Source of the DNA: Candidatus Aminicenantota bacterium
Lineage (GTDB): Bacteria > Acidobacteriota > Aminicenantia > S016-38
NCBI GenBank assembly: GCA_026987025.1
Contig: JALSNJ010000019.1
Span: 1 to 64,000 of the forward strand
Length of the DNA stretch: 64,000 nt
Direction: 5' to 3'
The stretch's first letter is position 1; every line of letters starts with the position of its first letter. The notes below the pieces were generated by a model that worked only from the letters and a program-made list of their open reading frames with translations, did no database searches and was not told where the DNA came from. Positions 34,010 to 43,098 of the stretch are shown here, one piece after another. The position numbers and the translations under genes are program-made.

Positions 34010-34767
34010 GAATAAAGGCATTATGGCTTCTTCTGTCCCTTCCCTTGGTGGCAGCCATGCCCAGCGGAAGGGAGGTTATGGAAAGGGTGGTCAACAAGGC
34101 CACCTGGAAGGACATGACTGCGGATGTGCTCATGAGAATATCGGCCAGGGGAAGGGAAAGAATAAGGAAAATCAAGATGTTCTCCAGGAAGAGAACGGCG
34201 GAGGAAAACGACACCCTCATGAGGTTCACATATCCCCCTGATGTGGCAGGGACGGCCTTTTTGCTCATTGAGCACAGCAAGGGGGAGGATGAAAGATACC
34301 TTTACCTTCCCGCCCTCAGAAGAATACGCCGCATAGCCTCCAGCGGAAAGGGTGGGGCCTTCATGGGCTCTGACTTCAGTTATTACGACATAGGAAAACC
34401 CAAACTCGGGGACTGGAAGTACAGAAACCTGGGCATGGTGGAGCTAAACGGGAGGAAGGTTTACAAGGTGGAGGCCCTTCCGGCGAACAAAAAGGTGGAA
34501 AAGGAGACGAAATACGGCAAAATAATCCACTATGTGGACCCGCAGAAGTGGTCGGTGGTCAGGGCAGAATACTACGATAGGATGGGAAAGCTCTGGAAGG
34601 TTCTTGAGGTGAGGAGTTTCAAGGAGATAAAGGGGATATGGTTCCAGACGGACCTGGTGATGAATAACATCCAGAGCGGAAGCCAGAGCGAAATGAAGTT
34701 TGAAAACCTGAAGGTGGACCAGGGACTCAGTCCATCCCTGTTTACCAAAAGGAGTTTGAGGAGATGA
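34006..34767 (+). CDS. outer-membrane lipoprotein-sorting (LolA-like) protein
   Basis: This 253-residue protein has a signal peptide (LLLSLPLVAAMPSG) and the fold of LolA-like proteins that accompany MMPL exporters. Motifs are FTYPPDVAGTAFLLIEHSK, YLYLPALRRIRRIASS and FMGSDFSYYDI. It probably carries a hydrophobic cargo through the periplasm between the MMPL protein and the outer membrane. It overlaps both neighbours by 4 bases. Confidence 0.9.
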   Translation: MRIKALWLLLSLPLVAAMPSGREVMERVVNKATWKDMTADVLMRISARGRERIRKIKMFSRKRTAEENDTLMRFTYPPDVAGTAFLLIEHSKGEDERYLYLPALRRIRRIASSGKGGAFMGSDFSYYDIGKPKLGDWKYRNLGMVELNGRKVYKVEALPANKKVEKETKYGKIIHYVDPQKWSVVRAEYYDRMGKLWKVLEVRSFKEIKGIWFQTDLVMNNIQSGSQSEMKFENLKVDQGLSPSLFTKRSLRR

Positions 34768-35909
34768 GGGGGACCGGTGCTATTCTCCTCCTTTCCATAC
34801 TTCTGCTGGGCGGGGATTTTACGGGATACATGAAATTCTACGCCCACCAATCCCTGGTCTCCCCCTACGGGTTCACGAAATTGGGCTCCAGGCTCCAGCT
34901 TAACCTTAAAAAATCCCTGGGAAAAATAGACTTTTTCTCCTCCCTTGATTTTGACATGAGGGCCGAAGAGCAGGGAAGGGGCTTGAGCCTCTATCCAGTG
35001 GAAGCCTACATAACCTTCCACTGGTCCAGCGTGGACCTCCGCATAGGAAGGCAGTTCGTATTCTGGGGAAGGACAGACTGGATAAACCCCACCGACAACA
35101 TAACCCCCTGGGACTACACCAACATAACCGCAGAAATAGAGGATTACCGCCTGTCGGTGGATGCGGCAAAACTGGACTGGTATTTCGGCAATTCATCCCT
35201 GGAGCTGGTGCTGGTCCCCTTCTTCAAGCCCAACATAACAGGGATGGAAATTCCCGGGGCTAAGGAAGTCCTCCCGGAGCAGAAGCCGGAAAACTGGCAG
35301 GAGGGGTTAAGGTTCTCCTCGGAGTTTTCGGGCCTGAACTTTTCCCTATCCTACTGGAAGGGCTTTGACCTCTACCCCACGGTGGTGCCCGACATGCAGG
35401 GGGGACTGACCGTTCAGCATCCCCGCCAGCAGGTCTTCGGGGCGGACTTTGACTACGCCCTGGGTAGTTTCGTGATAAAGGGGGAAGGGGCCTACTTCCT
35501 CACCCAGGACAGGGAAGGCACTGACCCCTTCGTCAAAAACCCCTACCTGCATTATGTTCTTGCCTTAGAATGGGCGGCATCCTCCAACCTCACCGCTGAC
35601 CTTCAGTTCGTGGAAAAAAGGGTTCTCAGGTGGCACCAGGGGCTCATGGGACCCTACGAGGAAAGGATTTCCCGCTCGGCTTCCTTAGTCTTCACCTACA
35701 AAAGGGAAGGGTACTGGAAACTCCAGTTGATAAGCGTTTACAACTTCAAGGACGGGGACTACTTCCTTCTTCCCATCTTCACCTACGAGTTCGCCGACGG
35801 GGTTAACATATACCTGGGGGCTACCCTCTTCAGGGGACCGGAGGAAAGCCCCTTCGGAAGGCTTAAGGATTCCTCCAGGGCCTTCCTTGAGGTGAAGTAT
35901 TCCTTTTGA
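34764..35909 (+). CDS. outer-membrane beta-barrel protein (DUF1302-like)
   Basis: This 381-residue protein has a signal peptide and alternating beta strands ending in VKYSF with a terminal Phe, as in outer-membrane barrels. A block RIGRQFVFWGRTDWINPTDN resembles the DUF1302/porin-like proteins found with MMPL-LolA operons. It is the last gene of the tetR operon and starts inside the previous stop (ATGA). It is probably the outer-membrane exit or receptor for the exported cargo. Confidence 0.78.
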   Translation: MRGTGAILLLSILLLGGDFTGYMKFYAHQSLVSPYGFTKLGSRLQLNLKKSLGKIDFFSSLDFDMRAEEQGRGLSLYPVEAYITFHWSSVDLRIGRQFVFWGRTDWINPTDNITPWDYTNITAEIEDYRLSVDAAKLDWYFGNSSLELVLVPFFKPNITGMEIPGAKEVLPEQKPENWQEGLRFSSEFSGLNFSLSYWKGFDLYPTVVPDMQGGLTVQHPRQQVFGADFDYALGSFVIKGEGAYFLTQDREGTDPFVKNPYLHYVLALEWAASSNLTADLQFVEKRVLRWHQGLMGPYEERISRSASLVFTYKREGYWKLQLISVYNFKDGDYFLLPIFTYEFADGVNIYLGATLFRGPEESPFGRLKDSSRAFLEVKYSF

Positions 35910-35923
35910 AGAAGGAGAAGTGA

Positions 35924-35929
35924 TAAAAT
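35924..35929 (+). promoter_or_regulatory. -10 box TAAAAT, likely leaderless start
   Basis: TAAAAT ends 6 bases before the ATG at 35936. A GAAGGAGAAG precedes the -10 box and so cannot serve as ribosome binding site for this transcript. Confidence 0.45.
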
Positions 35930-35935
35930 TAATTC

Positions 35936-37261
35936 ATGAGAGCCCTCATCGCAACGATAATATCGGCTTCCCTGCTCTGGTCCTCTGCCCCTTCCTCGGG
36001 GGTTGCTCTGAAGAAGAAAAAACACCGCTCCCACAGGTTCATCTACCTCGCAGCAGGGGCGGTGGCCATAGGGGCAGGCTATTTCCTCCTGAGGAAGGGA
36101 GGCCCCCTGAACCGGGGAACGGCCACCCTCCACATAAACTCCGAGCCCACGGATGCAGATGTATATCTGGACGGGGATAAACAATGCTCCACCCCATGCA
36201 CCCTGAAAGGGATAAGGGCAGGGGAACACAGGCTGAAGATAGTCAAGGAGCTTTACGGAAAGTGGGAGAAAAAACTCAACCTCAGGGGATGGAGAGAATA
36301 CGAAATTGAGGCCATCCTGGCACCCTTCGGTTACGAAGTAGTAAAATGCTTCGGAGGATACGGCTGGGGGCCGGGGCGCATGTACTTTCCCTCGGACATA
36401 ACTAAGGACAAAGAGGGTTTTATCTATGTGGCCGATTGGGGCAACTTCAGGGTAGAAAAATTCTCCCAGGTCGGGAGCTTCGTCTATCAGAAAACGCTGG
36501 AAATGCAGCCCACAGGCGTTCTTTATCATCCCGGAAACAACACCCTTTATGTGGGAGGAACTCCCTACCTGAAAAACATGACCCTCTCCCTGAGCATCAA
36601 CTGGACGGTGGACCTGTCCCTTCTCGCTCCAGGAAAAATGACGGTGGACCCCTCTGGAAAAATTCTCATAGCAGATTCCGTAAACAACAGGATAGTAAAA
36701 GTGGACCCGGAGGGAAGGTTCCTTTCCTCGTGGGAAATGGCCTCTTCCAGAGAATATCCAGAGGATATGGAAATAGGCCCCGACGGGAGGCTTTATGTGG
36801 TCACATGCCATTACTATAACGACCGGGTGGAGATTTACTCCAGGGACGGAAAAAAACAGGGGGAGTTTACTTACGATATAAATTGTGCCACCTCCATAGC
36901 TAAGGACAGGGTAGGACAGTTTTATGTGGCGGGGAGGGATGAAAGGTGGAACGGATGGATTTACAAATTCCTGCCGGATGGAAAGTTCATAATGAAGTTT
37001 CAAAAATCCTTGACGGGACAGGAGGATGTAGGTCTTCCCATATCCCTTATAACATACGAAAACGGGGATTTGCTCATCCTTGACGACACGGGGCATAAGG
37101 CCTGTTTCTGGAAGCTTTCCGAAAAAACCATAAACCAGGCATCGGCCAGCATTAAGGCCCTTTCCCCAAAAACTCCCTTCCACCACAGGGGCCAGAGGCC
37201 AGACCACCTTCCCCTATCGCCTCCTACAAGGAATTTCAGGGAAAAAAGGCTTAGAAAATAA
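35936..37261 (+). CDS. PEGA-domain NHL-repeat protein
   Basis: This 441-residue protein has an N-terminal signal-like stretch, a membrane helix (IYLAAGAVAIGAGYFLL) and a PEGA domain (ATLHINSEPTDADVYLDG then STPCTLKGI). The rest is an NHL-type propeller with blades such as PSDITKDKEGFIYVADWGN and KMTVDPSGKILIADSVNN. Such proteins are usually anchored outside the cytoplasm and bind proteins or glycans. The two cysteines in CSTPC may form a disulfide. Monocistronic by position. Confidence 0.8.
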   Translation: MRALIATIISASLLWSSAPSSGVALKKKKHRSHRFIYLAAGAVAIGAGYFLLRKGGPLNRGTATLHINSEPTDADVYLDGDKQCSTPCTLKGIRAGEHRLKIVKELYGKWEKKLNLRGWREYEIEAILAPFGYEVVKCFGGYGWGPGRMYFPSDITKDKEGFIYVADWGNFRVEKFSQVGSFVYQKTLEMQPTGVLYHPGNNTLYVGGTPYLKNMTLSLSINWTVDLSLLAPGKMTVDPSGKILIADSVNNRIVKVDPEGRFLSSWEMASSREYPEDMEIGPDGRLYVVTCHYYNDRVEIYSRDGKKQGEFTYDINCATSIAKDRVGQFYVAGRDERWNGWIYKFLPDGKFIMKFQKSLTGQEDVGLPISLITYENGDLLILDDTGHKACFWKLSEKTINQASASIKALSPKTPFHHRGQRPDHLPLSPPTRNFREKRLRK

Positions 37262-37454
37262 CCCACGGAGATAACTCCTGGAGTGGACGAATCCGGAAGC
37301 ATCAATTGTAAAAATAAAGACCTGCTTCATCCTCTTACTTTATGAGGGACAAAGTCTCCGGGCAAAATTTCCGGGCCAAAGGAAAAACCGGTGGTAAAGG
37401 TGGAATTCAGGCTTATAACAACTTATAATCTTAGAAAAGACCGAAGGAGGAATT

Positions 37455-37631
37455 ATGAGAAAGTTTCTTTTCGTTCTTTTGGTGTTCTCTTATGGTCTGG
37501 ATGTGGGGAACTTCCTCCCTTTCCAACATTTCCATGCTCCGGAAGACCAACTGGCACTGCGAATAAACAAGATTTTTGTCAGCTACGGTTATAAGGCAGG
37601 CGAACTCAAAGGGCCTTCCATTATCCTTTAA
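37455..37631 (+). CDS. small secreted peptide, 58 residues
   Basis: An ORF beginning MRKFLFVLLVFSYGLDVG has a signal peptide and a mature part of about 40 residues ending GPSIIL. GAAGGAGG lies 4 bases before the ATG and TATAAT is at 37424-37429. The stop is 2 bases before the next gene, which has no Shine-Dalgarno of its own, so the two may be translationally coupled. It could be a real small protein or a leader ORF for the glycosidase gene. Confidence 0.45.
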   Translation: MRKFLFVLLVFSYGLDVGNFLPFQHFHAPEDQLALRINKIFVSYGYKAGELKGPSIIL

Positions 37632-37633
37632 GT

Positions 37634-39619
37634 ATGAGGAAATTTACTGTTTTATTTTTAACATCCTTCCTCTTTTCGCTCCTGGGGTCTGAAAAGGCTG
37701 TCCCCTGGTACCAGAGGGTCCAGGTCTATTCCATGGTGGCGCTGGCAAAGGAGGATGCCTCCCGCCTGCACATTACGGTGAACGGTCTCTGGAACGGATT
37801 CTTCGGGGACATTTCTTCCCCCTTCGCCTTCGGAAGAAAGTTGGAGGCCTGGGCCTCCGGCCGCCAATACTCCTCGGACAGGGACTTTGTGAAAGCCCTC
37901 CACAGGGATGGCTTCCTGGTGCCGGCTACCATCCTGACCTCCCAGGGAAGGCAGGACATGCAGGGAGAAGGGCTGGAAAAATTCGCCTGCCGGAGCCACG
38001 ACGGTGCCCTTGCTGACTTCAATCTTGAGACGGGCTCCTTTTTCATGTGCGCCAATAGGACCGCATGGGTAAACTGGATGATAAATCACGGAAGACGGGC
38101 CATAGACGCCGAGGCAGACCTCATCGTTCTGGACGAACTCCAGGGAAATTCCTTTTTCCCTAAATTTCAGTGGCTTTCCACTTACCTGCACACCCACGAG
38201 CCCGGCTTCTGCTCCCATTGCATTGAGGGCTTCAGAGTTTACCTCAGGGAAAAATACTCCCCTGCTCAGCTCCTTTCCCTTTTCAGGATCGCAGACATAG
38301 AAAAGGAAGACCTGGCCGGCAGGATAGCCTCAGGGATGCACCTTCCCTATACGCAGAGAAGAACCCTGGAGCCTTTAACCGACGAATACATAGAATTTCA
38401 AACCCTCAGAAACTTCCAGGCCAAAAAGAAGTTAATAGAAACCCTCAGGCAATACGCCAGGGCCAGGGGAAAGCAAATTCCTATAAGCGCCAATGTCTTC
38501 GCCCTGGGAAGCGATAGGGGAGGTGGCTATTGGGTAAAGGGGCTTATATATGCGGACCTGCTGGATCTGCTGACCTTTGAAAATACCTACACGGCGGCGG
38601 AGGAGAATCCCATAGTCCCCTTCCCAAGGAACAAGTGGGTGGGCTGGGAAAAACTCGCCAGGGCCATGACGGGCTCACGGTTCGTAATTCTGCCGGACAC
38701 CAGGGAGATAACCCAGCTGGTTCAGGACCGACAGCGGGGTAAAACCCACAAAAACTATCTGGCCATCCATTTCGCCGAGGCCTACGCCATGGGAGGGGCT
38801 TACGCCATCTATTACATCTACGGACTGGGTGACATAAAGGAGTGGGAAGACTGCGGCAGAATCGCCGATTTTGTGCTGAAAAACAGGGATGTTTACGAGG
38901 CCTCTGCGGACCGGGCCGAAACAGCCATCCTCCTGCTCTACGGACAGGGCCTCTACCGCCGCATCAATTCCTACCTGGGCCTTGCCCAGGCCCTTTACGA
39001 ATCCAGCATCCCCTTTGATGTGGTCTTCGGGGGAGGAGGGAGGTTTTTGAAAAACCGCCTGAGAGAGAACTCCCTGAAGGGCTATCGCCTGGTGTTCGTC
39101 CCCTCCATCCAGGGAGCCTCTGATGTTCAGCTTCAAAACTTAAAGGAGTATGTGAGGACAGGGGGAATCGCAGTGGTCTTTGAGGCGGAAATCTTTGGCC
39201 TTTCGGGACAGGGGTTTTTCCCCTACGGAGGTGGAGGTTTCCTCCTAATCCCCACCTGGAGATATCAGGGAAAGGAATGGGACATAGGGAGTTACTACTT
39301 TTTTTCCTACGACGACGGGGTGAGAAAAACCCTGGCACAAATCGTGGAGGAGATAAACCCTGGCTCTTCGGCTCTTAGGGTGCAGGACAGAAGGGTGGTG
39401 GCCTATCCCTATTATTACTCCTCCAGGCACCTTATAGCAGTACATCTCATAAATTACCACCACAACCTGGAAACCGACAGGGTAAACATAAGGGAAAACC
39501 TGACTATAAAGCTGAGGAAACCTTCCTTCTCCTTCCTGCCCAGGGCGGTCTTTCTCTCTCCGGAAGGCGAAAAACTTCCTCTAAGTGTTTCCCTTAAGAG
39601 AACTATCTGGAAATCATAG
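37634..39619 (+). CDS. secreted glycosidase-like protein, C terminus frameshifted
   Basis: This 661-residue protein has a signal peptide, a TIM-barrel-like region (EADLIVLDELQGN with a possible catalytic acid) and a later glutamine-amidotransferase-like fold (YRLVFVPSIQGASD, VRTGGIAVVFEAE) as in GH42-type beta-galactosidases. The family cannot be named. The reading frame breaks near 39598: in the shifted frame the protein would continue ENYLEIIVPRLSTYGLVLVG and end at 39681, the usual end of such enzymes. The printed stop at 39619 therefore probably reflects an indel or sequence error. Confidence 0.65.
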   Translation: MRKFTVLFLTSFLFSLLGSEKAVPWYQRVQVYSMVALAKEDASRLHITVNGLWNGFFGDISSPFAFGRKLEAWASGRQYSSDRDFVKALHRDGFLVPATILTSQGRQDMQGEGLEKFACRSHDGALADFNLETGSFFMCANRTAWVNWMINHGRRAIDAEADLIVLDELQGNSFFPKFQWLSTYLHTHEPGFCSHCIEGFRVYLREKYSPAQLLSLFRIADIEKEDLAGRIASGMHLPYTQRRTLEPLTDEYIEFQTLRNFQAKKKLIETLRQYARARGKQIPISANVFALGSDRGGGYWVKGLIYADLLDLLTFENTYTAAEENPIVPFPRNKWVGWEKLARAMTGSRFVILPDTREITQLVQDRQRGKTHKNYLAIHFAEAYAMGGAYAIYYIYGLGDIKEWEDCGRIADFVLKNRDVYEASADRAETAILLLYGQGLYRRINSYLGLAQALYESSIPFDVVFGGGGRFLKNRLRENSLKGYRLVFVPSIQGASDVQLQNLKEYVRTGGIAVVFEAEIFGLSGQGFFPYGGGGFLLIPTWRYQGKEWDIGSYYFFSYDDGVRKTLAQIVEEINPGSSALRVQDRRVVAYPYYYSSRHLIAVHLINYHHNLETDRVNIRENLTIKLRKPSFSFLPRAVFLSPEGEKLPLSVSLKRTIWKS

Positions 39620-39833
39620 TACCCCGTCTGTCCACTTATGGGTTGGTCCTGGTGGGAAGGAGTTTCTACCGGAGCCGTTAAAATCTTCTAAGAAAATCAA
39701 GTTTCCCTGCGGAAAATGGGTTCGTAGTGCTTCGCCATCCCCTTCAGGAGGGAAATTTCCTCCTCTTTAATGGGGGTATATTTCAGGGCCAGGGTAAGGG
39801 CGAGCTTAAAAAGGTTGGAATCAGCGGGGGGGG
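39598..39833. other. two frameshifts at ends of convergent genes
   Basis: Shifting frame near 39598 restores the natural end of the plus-strand glycosidase-like gene (stop 39679-39681). Removing one base from the run of eight G at 39826-39833 restores the end of the minus-strand aldo/keto reductase (stop 39699-39697). After both corrections the genes converge with a 15-base gap. Two defects this close suggest a local consensus error, although real decay is possible. Confidence 0.7.
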
Positions 39834-40642
39834 ACCGTGGCTACTACGGGCCGGGAAAGGGTAAATCTCAAGGCAAGGGAAGCCTCCTTCGGGTGGGAGA
39901 CCGGCTCATACCAAAGCCGTTCAAAGGTCCTCTTTGCCCCCTTGCGCCAGCGTTGTTTGGCCAATGCCTTTATGGCTAAAACAGCCACTCCCTTTTGCCT
40001 TGCCCTTTCAATGAGCTGAGGGCCGAAATTCCCCCTGAAGTACATGACGAAGTTCACTGGATAAAGGACCGAATCAAATTTAACCCTGTCCAGCAACGAA
40101 AGGGCCGCCTCCTCCGAATGGGCGGAAAAACCTATGAAGCGTATAAGCCCCTTCTGCCTGGCTTTAAGAAAGAAATCCATGGCTCCTCCGGGGGCAAGGA
40201 TTTTCTCCACATACTCCATTTTGGAAATTGCGTGAAATTGATAAAGGTCAATGTAATCGGTCTGAAGTCTCTTCAGGGAAGAATAAAACTCCTTCTCCGC
40301 CCCCCTGGCATCCCTTTTGAGGGTTTTGCAGGCAAGGAAAATCCTCCTCCTGTATTTTCTCAGGGCATTTCCAAAAAGGACCTCCGAGTCTCCATAGGTG
40401 GGGGCCACATCAAAATAGTTTACTCCGTGGTCCACAGCCCAGCTCACTATGTTGTTTACCTGTCCCCGCGGAAGGTTCATAACGCTGGCCCCTCCAAGCC
40501 CTACGATGGAAAGTTCAATGCCCTTTCTGCCGTAAGGGCGCCTCTGCAAAACCCCATCCTTTGCCCAAAGATTCCTCCAGCCAACAAAGCTTCCCAGGCT
40601 CAGGGTGCCCAGTATAAATTCAAAAAATTCTCTTCTTTTCAT
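39821..40642 (-). CDS. Tat-exported aldo/keto reductase, frameshifted C terminus
   Basis: This 273-residue protein has a twin-arginine signal (MKRREFFEF then a hydrophobic stretch) and the aldo/keto reductase fold: YFDVAPTYGDSE with catalytic Asp and Tyr, ACKTLKR with the Lys, and YQFHAI with the His. It ends VATVPPR at a run of eight C on the coding strand. With seven C the frame continues VPPADSNLFKLALTLALKY and stops at 39697, adding about 43 residues that fit the family end. It is therefore frameshifted, either truly or by a homopolymer error. Substrate unknown; predicted periplasmic. Confidence 0.85.
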   Translation of the reverse strand: MKRREFFEFILGTLSLGSFVGWRNLWAKDGVLQRRPYGRKGIELSIVGLGGASVMNLPRGQVNNIVSWAVDHGVNYFDVAPTYGDSEVLFGNALRKYRRRIFLACKTLKRDARGAEKEFYSSLKRLQTDYIDLYQFHAISKMEYVEKILAPGGAMDFFLKARQKGLIRFIGFSAHSEEAALSLLDRVKFDSVLYPVNFVMYFRGNFGPQLIERARQKGVAVLAIKALAKQRWRKGAKRTFERLWYEPVSHPKEASLALRFTLSRPVVATVPPR

Positions 40643-40741
40643 GTCGCCTCCAGGGAAATTTTAACAGATGTAAAACCAGAGGGAAACCTCGGGGCCTGCG
40701 GGATTAAATTTCATGAAACATTAAACCCGGGCAATTTCTGG

Positions 40742-40747
40742 TAAAAT
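40742..40747 (+). promoter_or_regulatory. -10 box TAAAAT, likely leaderless start
   Basis: TAAAAT ends 6 bases before the GTG at 40754. No Shine-Dalgarno is visible between them. Confidence 0.5.
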
Positions 40748-40753
40748 TGACCT

Positions 40754-41836
40754 GTGGCTAAAGTAGAAATATACAGGGTAAGATGGTACGACGAAAAGAG
40801 GCTCAGGGAAGTGGTGGAGAGGATTTTCTCCCCAAGGAAAGGCTTTATCTCCAGGGGGGACAGGGTGCTAATAAAACCCAACATGCTGGCACCTTCCAGG
40901 CCCGAAAAAGCCGTAACCACCCATCCTGCCCTGGTGAAGGTGGTGGCAGAAAAACTCCTGGACCTGGACGCCAGACCCGCCATAGCTGACTCCCCTGCCC
41001 TTTCCAGCGCCGAAAAAGTGGGAAAGCTCTCCGGCCTCAGGGATGTGGCGGAGGAGCTGGGAATTCCTCTGCTTGAGCTTGACTCTCCCGTGGAGGTTAA
41101 GACCCGGAGTTTTTTCAGGAAAGTTGAGGTAAGTAGAAAAATTTTTGAATTTGACCACATAATAAACCTGCCCAAGTTCAAAACCCACACCCAGATGGTG
41201 CTAACCCTGGCGGTGAAAAACATGTTCGGCACTGTGCCAGGGAGGCTAAAGGCAGAATGGCATGTAAGGGCTTCAAAATACCTGGACTTTGCCCGGATGC
41301 TTTATTCCGTCTTCAGCGTAAGGCCTCCCCTGCTCAACATAATGGACGGGATTCTGGCCATGGAGGGAAACGGTCCTCAGAACGGGAATCCGTATCCCTT
41401 GGGTTTTATATTAGCCTCTGAGGACGGTCTCGCCTTAGATTATGTGGCTTCCAGGATGGTTAAGGCGGAAAAGAAGGTTTACCTTATGGAGGTTGCCAGA
41501 AGGGAGGGCTTGCTTCCAGAAATCGTCCTGGGAGGAGAATACCGGCGGGTTCCTGAGGTAGATGACTTCTCCCTCCCCTCCACCACGCCCCTCTCCCCTT
41601 CCTTAGCCAGGAGGCTTCTGCGCCGCTCCCTTCCAAAGCCCAAAATACTTCCTGAAAAATGCACTGCCTGCGGAATATGTCAGGAGGCCTGTCCTACGGG
41701 TTCCATTCTTAAAGTGGGAAAGGAGCCTAAAATAAATTACGACACCTGCATAAGTTGCTTCGTCTGTCAGGAGGTTTGTCCCTTTGATTCCATCCAATTC
41801 ACCCAGGGAATTCTGAGAAGACTATTTCAGGGTTAG
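40754..41836 (+). CDS. DUF362 protein with ferredoxin domain
   Basis: This 360-residue protein combines an N-terminal DUF362 domain (GDRVLIKPNMLAPSRPEKAV, HIINLPKFKTH, LAVKNMFGTVPG) with a C-terminal 2[4Fe-4S] ferredoxin (CTACGICQEACP and CISCFVCQEVCP). Such proteins are thought to be redox enzymes or carriers; the substrate is not known. The start is a GTG, 6 bases after a TAAAAT box and without Shine-Dalgarno. Confidence 0.88.
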   Translation: MAKVEIYRVRWYDEKRLREVVERIFSPRKGFISRGDRVLIKPNMLAPSRPEKAVTTHPALVKVVAEKLLDLDARPAIADSPALSSAEKVGKLSGLRDVAEELGIPLLELDSPVEVKTRSFFRKVEVSRKIFEFDHIINLPKFKTHTQMVLTLAVKNMFGTVPGRLKAEWHVRASKYLDFARMLYSVFSVRPPLLNIMDGILAMEGNGPQNGNPYPLGFILASEDGLALDYVASRMVKAEKKVYLMEVARREGLLPEIVLGGEYRRVPEVDDFSLPSTTPLSPSLARRLLRRSLPKPKILPEKCTACGICQEACPTGSILKVGKEPKINYDTCISCFVCQEVCPFDSIQFTQGILRRLFQG

Positions 41837-41852
41837 AGGGTTGGGAACCCTC
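41836..41852. terminator. hairpin between convergent genes
   Basis: A perfect stem GAGGGTT/AACCCTC with loop GGG begins at the last base of the DUF362 stop codon. There is no T tract on either strand, so it is only a possible bidirectional terminator. Confidence 0.35.
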
Positions 41853-41868
41853 CCCAATTCTCTAAGGA

Positions 41869-43098
41869 TTATGAGCCACTCTTCCCCACAAACTTGGTTC
41901 CGATAAACAGCAAAACCAGGAAAATCGTTCCCAAAATTATGAAGGGAAGATATCCTTTCAGGATCTTTCTTCTTTTTAAAATATCAAGAACCTCTGCCCT
42001 TTCCCTCAAAATTTCTCTGGTGGTGGAAAGGGAAATATAGCCGGAAATGAGGAGCGCCTCCTCCAGGCAGCGGAGGGCGCTTTGATACCTTCCTTGATTT
42101 TTATCCTCCCTGGCTTTTTCAAGTAGCTCCTCCATCCTATTTTTAGCATCCTTCAGAAAAGAATAGATCACTGTGATACCGCTCCATCCTTTCCTACTCC
42201 TGCTGAGAACCACGAAATCTTCCTCCCCGTTTCCATCCAGATCGGCCTTGATCACCTTTTCCGCTATGTTGTAAGGAAGTCCTGCCAAAGAAAAAGAAAG
42301 GTCCAGGCAGGGGGGGTAAATTTCAACTGGTCCGAGCCTTCCGCCCACCACAAGAAGAACCCCATTGCTGACAGCCAAGGCTGGCTCGTAGGGCAGGAAA
42401 GCCTCCTCAAGCCTCGGTGTAACGCCTCCGGAGAGAAATATAAGTTTTCCGCTATCCCTATCCACAGACAAAACCACCCACACCCTATCGCCCAGCCTTC
42501 CAAGAGCTTTTATCTGGCCCTTTACCTGCCTGCAGGCACCGGAAAAGCAAACTCTGCCCGGCTCCGGAGAGAAAATAAGGCCCTTTTTATCCCACCATGC
42601 CAGATTTTCTTTCAGGGAAGTATATTTCACCTCCGGTCTAAGCGGATATAATTTCCCATTATAAAACCAGTTCCTCCCTACCACCACATTCTTTCCGGTA
42701 AGTATAACCTCAGAGGGAAACCTCAACCTTCTTCCGCCCAGACACTCAACCCCGTCAGAATAAAGAAGGCACAGGTCCCCCCACATGGGGTACACCTTCA
42801 AGGGATTGGAAGGGTAGGCTTTGATGGTCTTACCCTTTAAGTCGACAATACCTCCCCTGGTGGAAAAGACAAGCTTGCCCTTCCAACAGAACATCCTTTG
42901 AGGAGAAAAGTTGAGCCTCTTAACTCTGAGGAATTTTCCATTTTTAAGCCACTGTACTTCTCCGGAGGAGAGCAAATACAAGTACCCACAGTAGGCCAGG
43001 TCCGATACGCCCTTTATGCGATAGGTCCTCTGCGCATATGGAAAAACCCCGGAAAATAATCCCAGCACTATGCTAAAAAACAAGCCTGTAGGTCTCAA
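41869..43098 (-). CDS. secreted membrane-anchored protein, propeller-like
   Basis: This 409-residue protein has a signal peptide, about 270 residues of repeated short beta strands resembling a propeller, and an FG-GAP/EF-like loop KADLDGNGEEDFVVLS. A helical region with ALRCLEEALLISG follows, and a C-terminal membrane helix (YLPFIILGTIFLVLLFIG). The start is TTG at 43098 with GGGAGG 5 bases upstream. It overlaps the upstream gene by 26 bases and is in the same operon. Not recognised; possibly a surface sensor or scaffold. Confidence 0.65.
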   Translation of the reverse strand: MRPTGLFFSIVLGLFSGVFPYAQRTYRIKGVSDLAYCGYLYLLSSGEVQWLKNGKFLRVKRLNFSPQRMFCWKGKLVFSTRGGIVDLKGKTIKAYPSNPLKVYPMWGDLCLLYSDGVECLGGRRLRFPSEVILTGKNVVVGRNWFYNGKLYPLRPEVKYTSLKENLAWWDKKGLIFSPEPGRVCFSGACRQVKGQIKALGRLGDRVWVVLSVDRDSGKLIFLSGGVTPRLEEAFLPYEPALAVSNGVLLVVGGRLGPVEIYPPCLDLSFSLAGLPYNIAEKVIKADLDGNGEEDFVVLSRSRKGWSGITVIYSFLKDAKNRMEELLEKAREDKNQGRYQSALRCLEEALLISGYISLSTTREILRERAEVLDILKRRKILKGYLPFIILGTIFLVLLFIGTKFVGKSGS

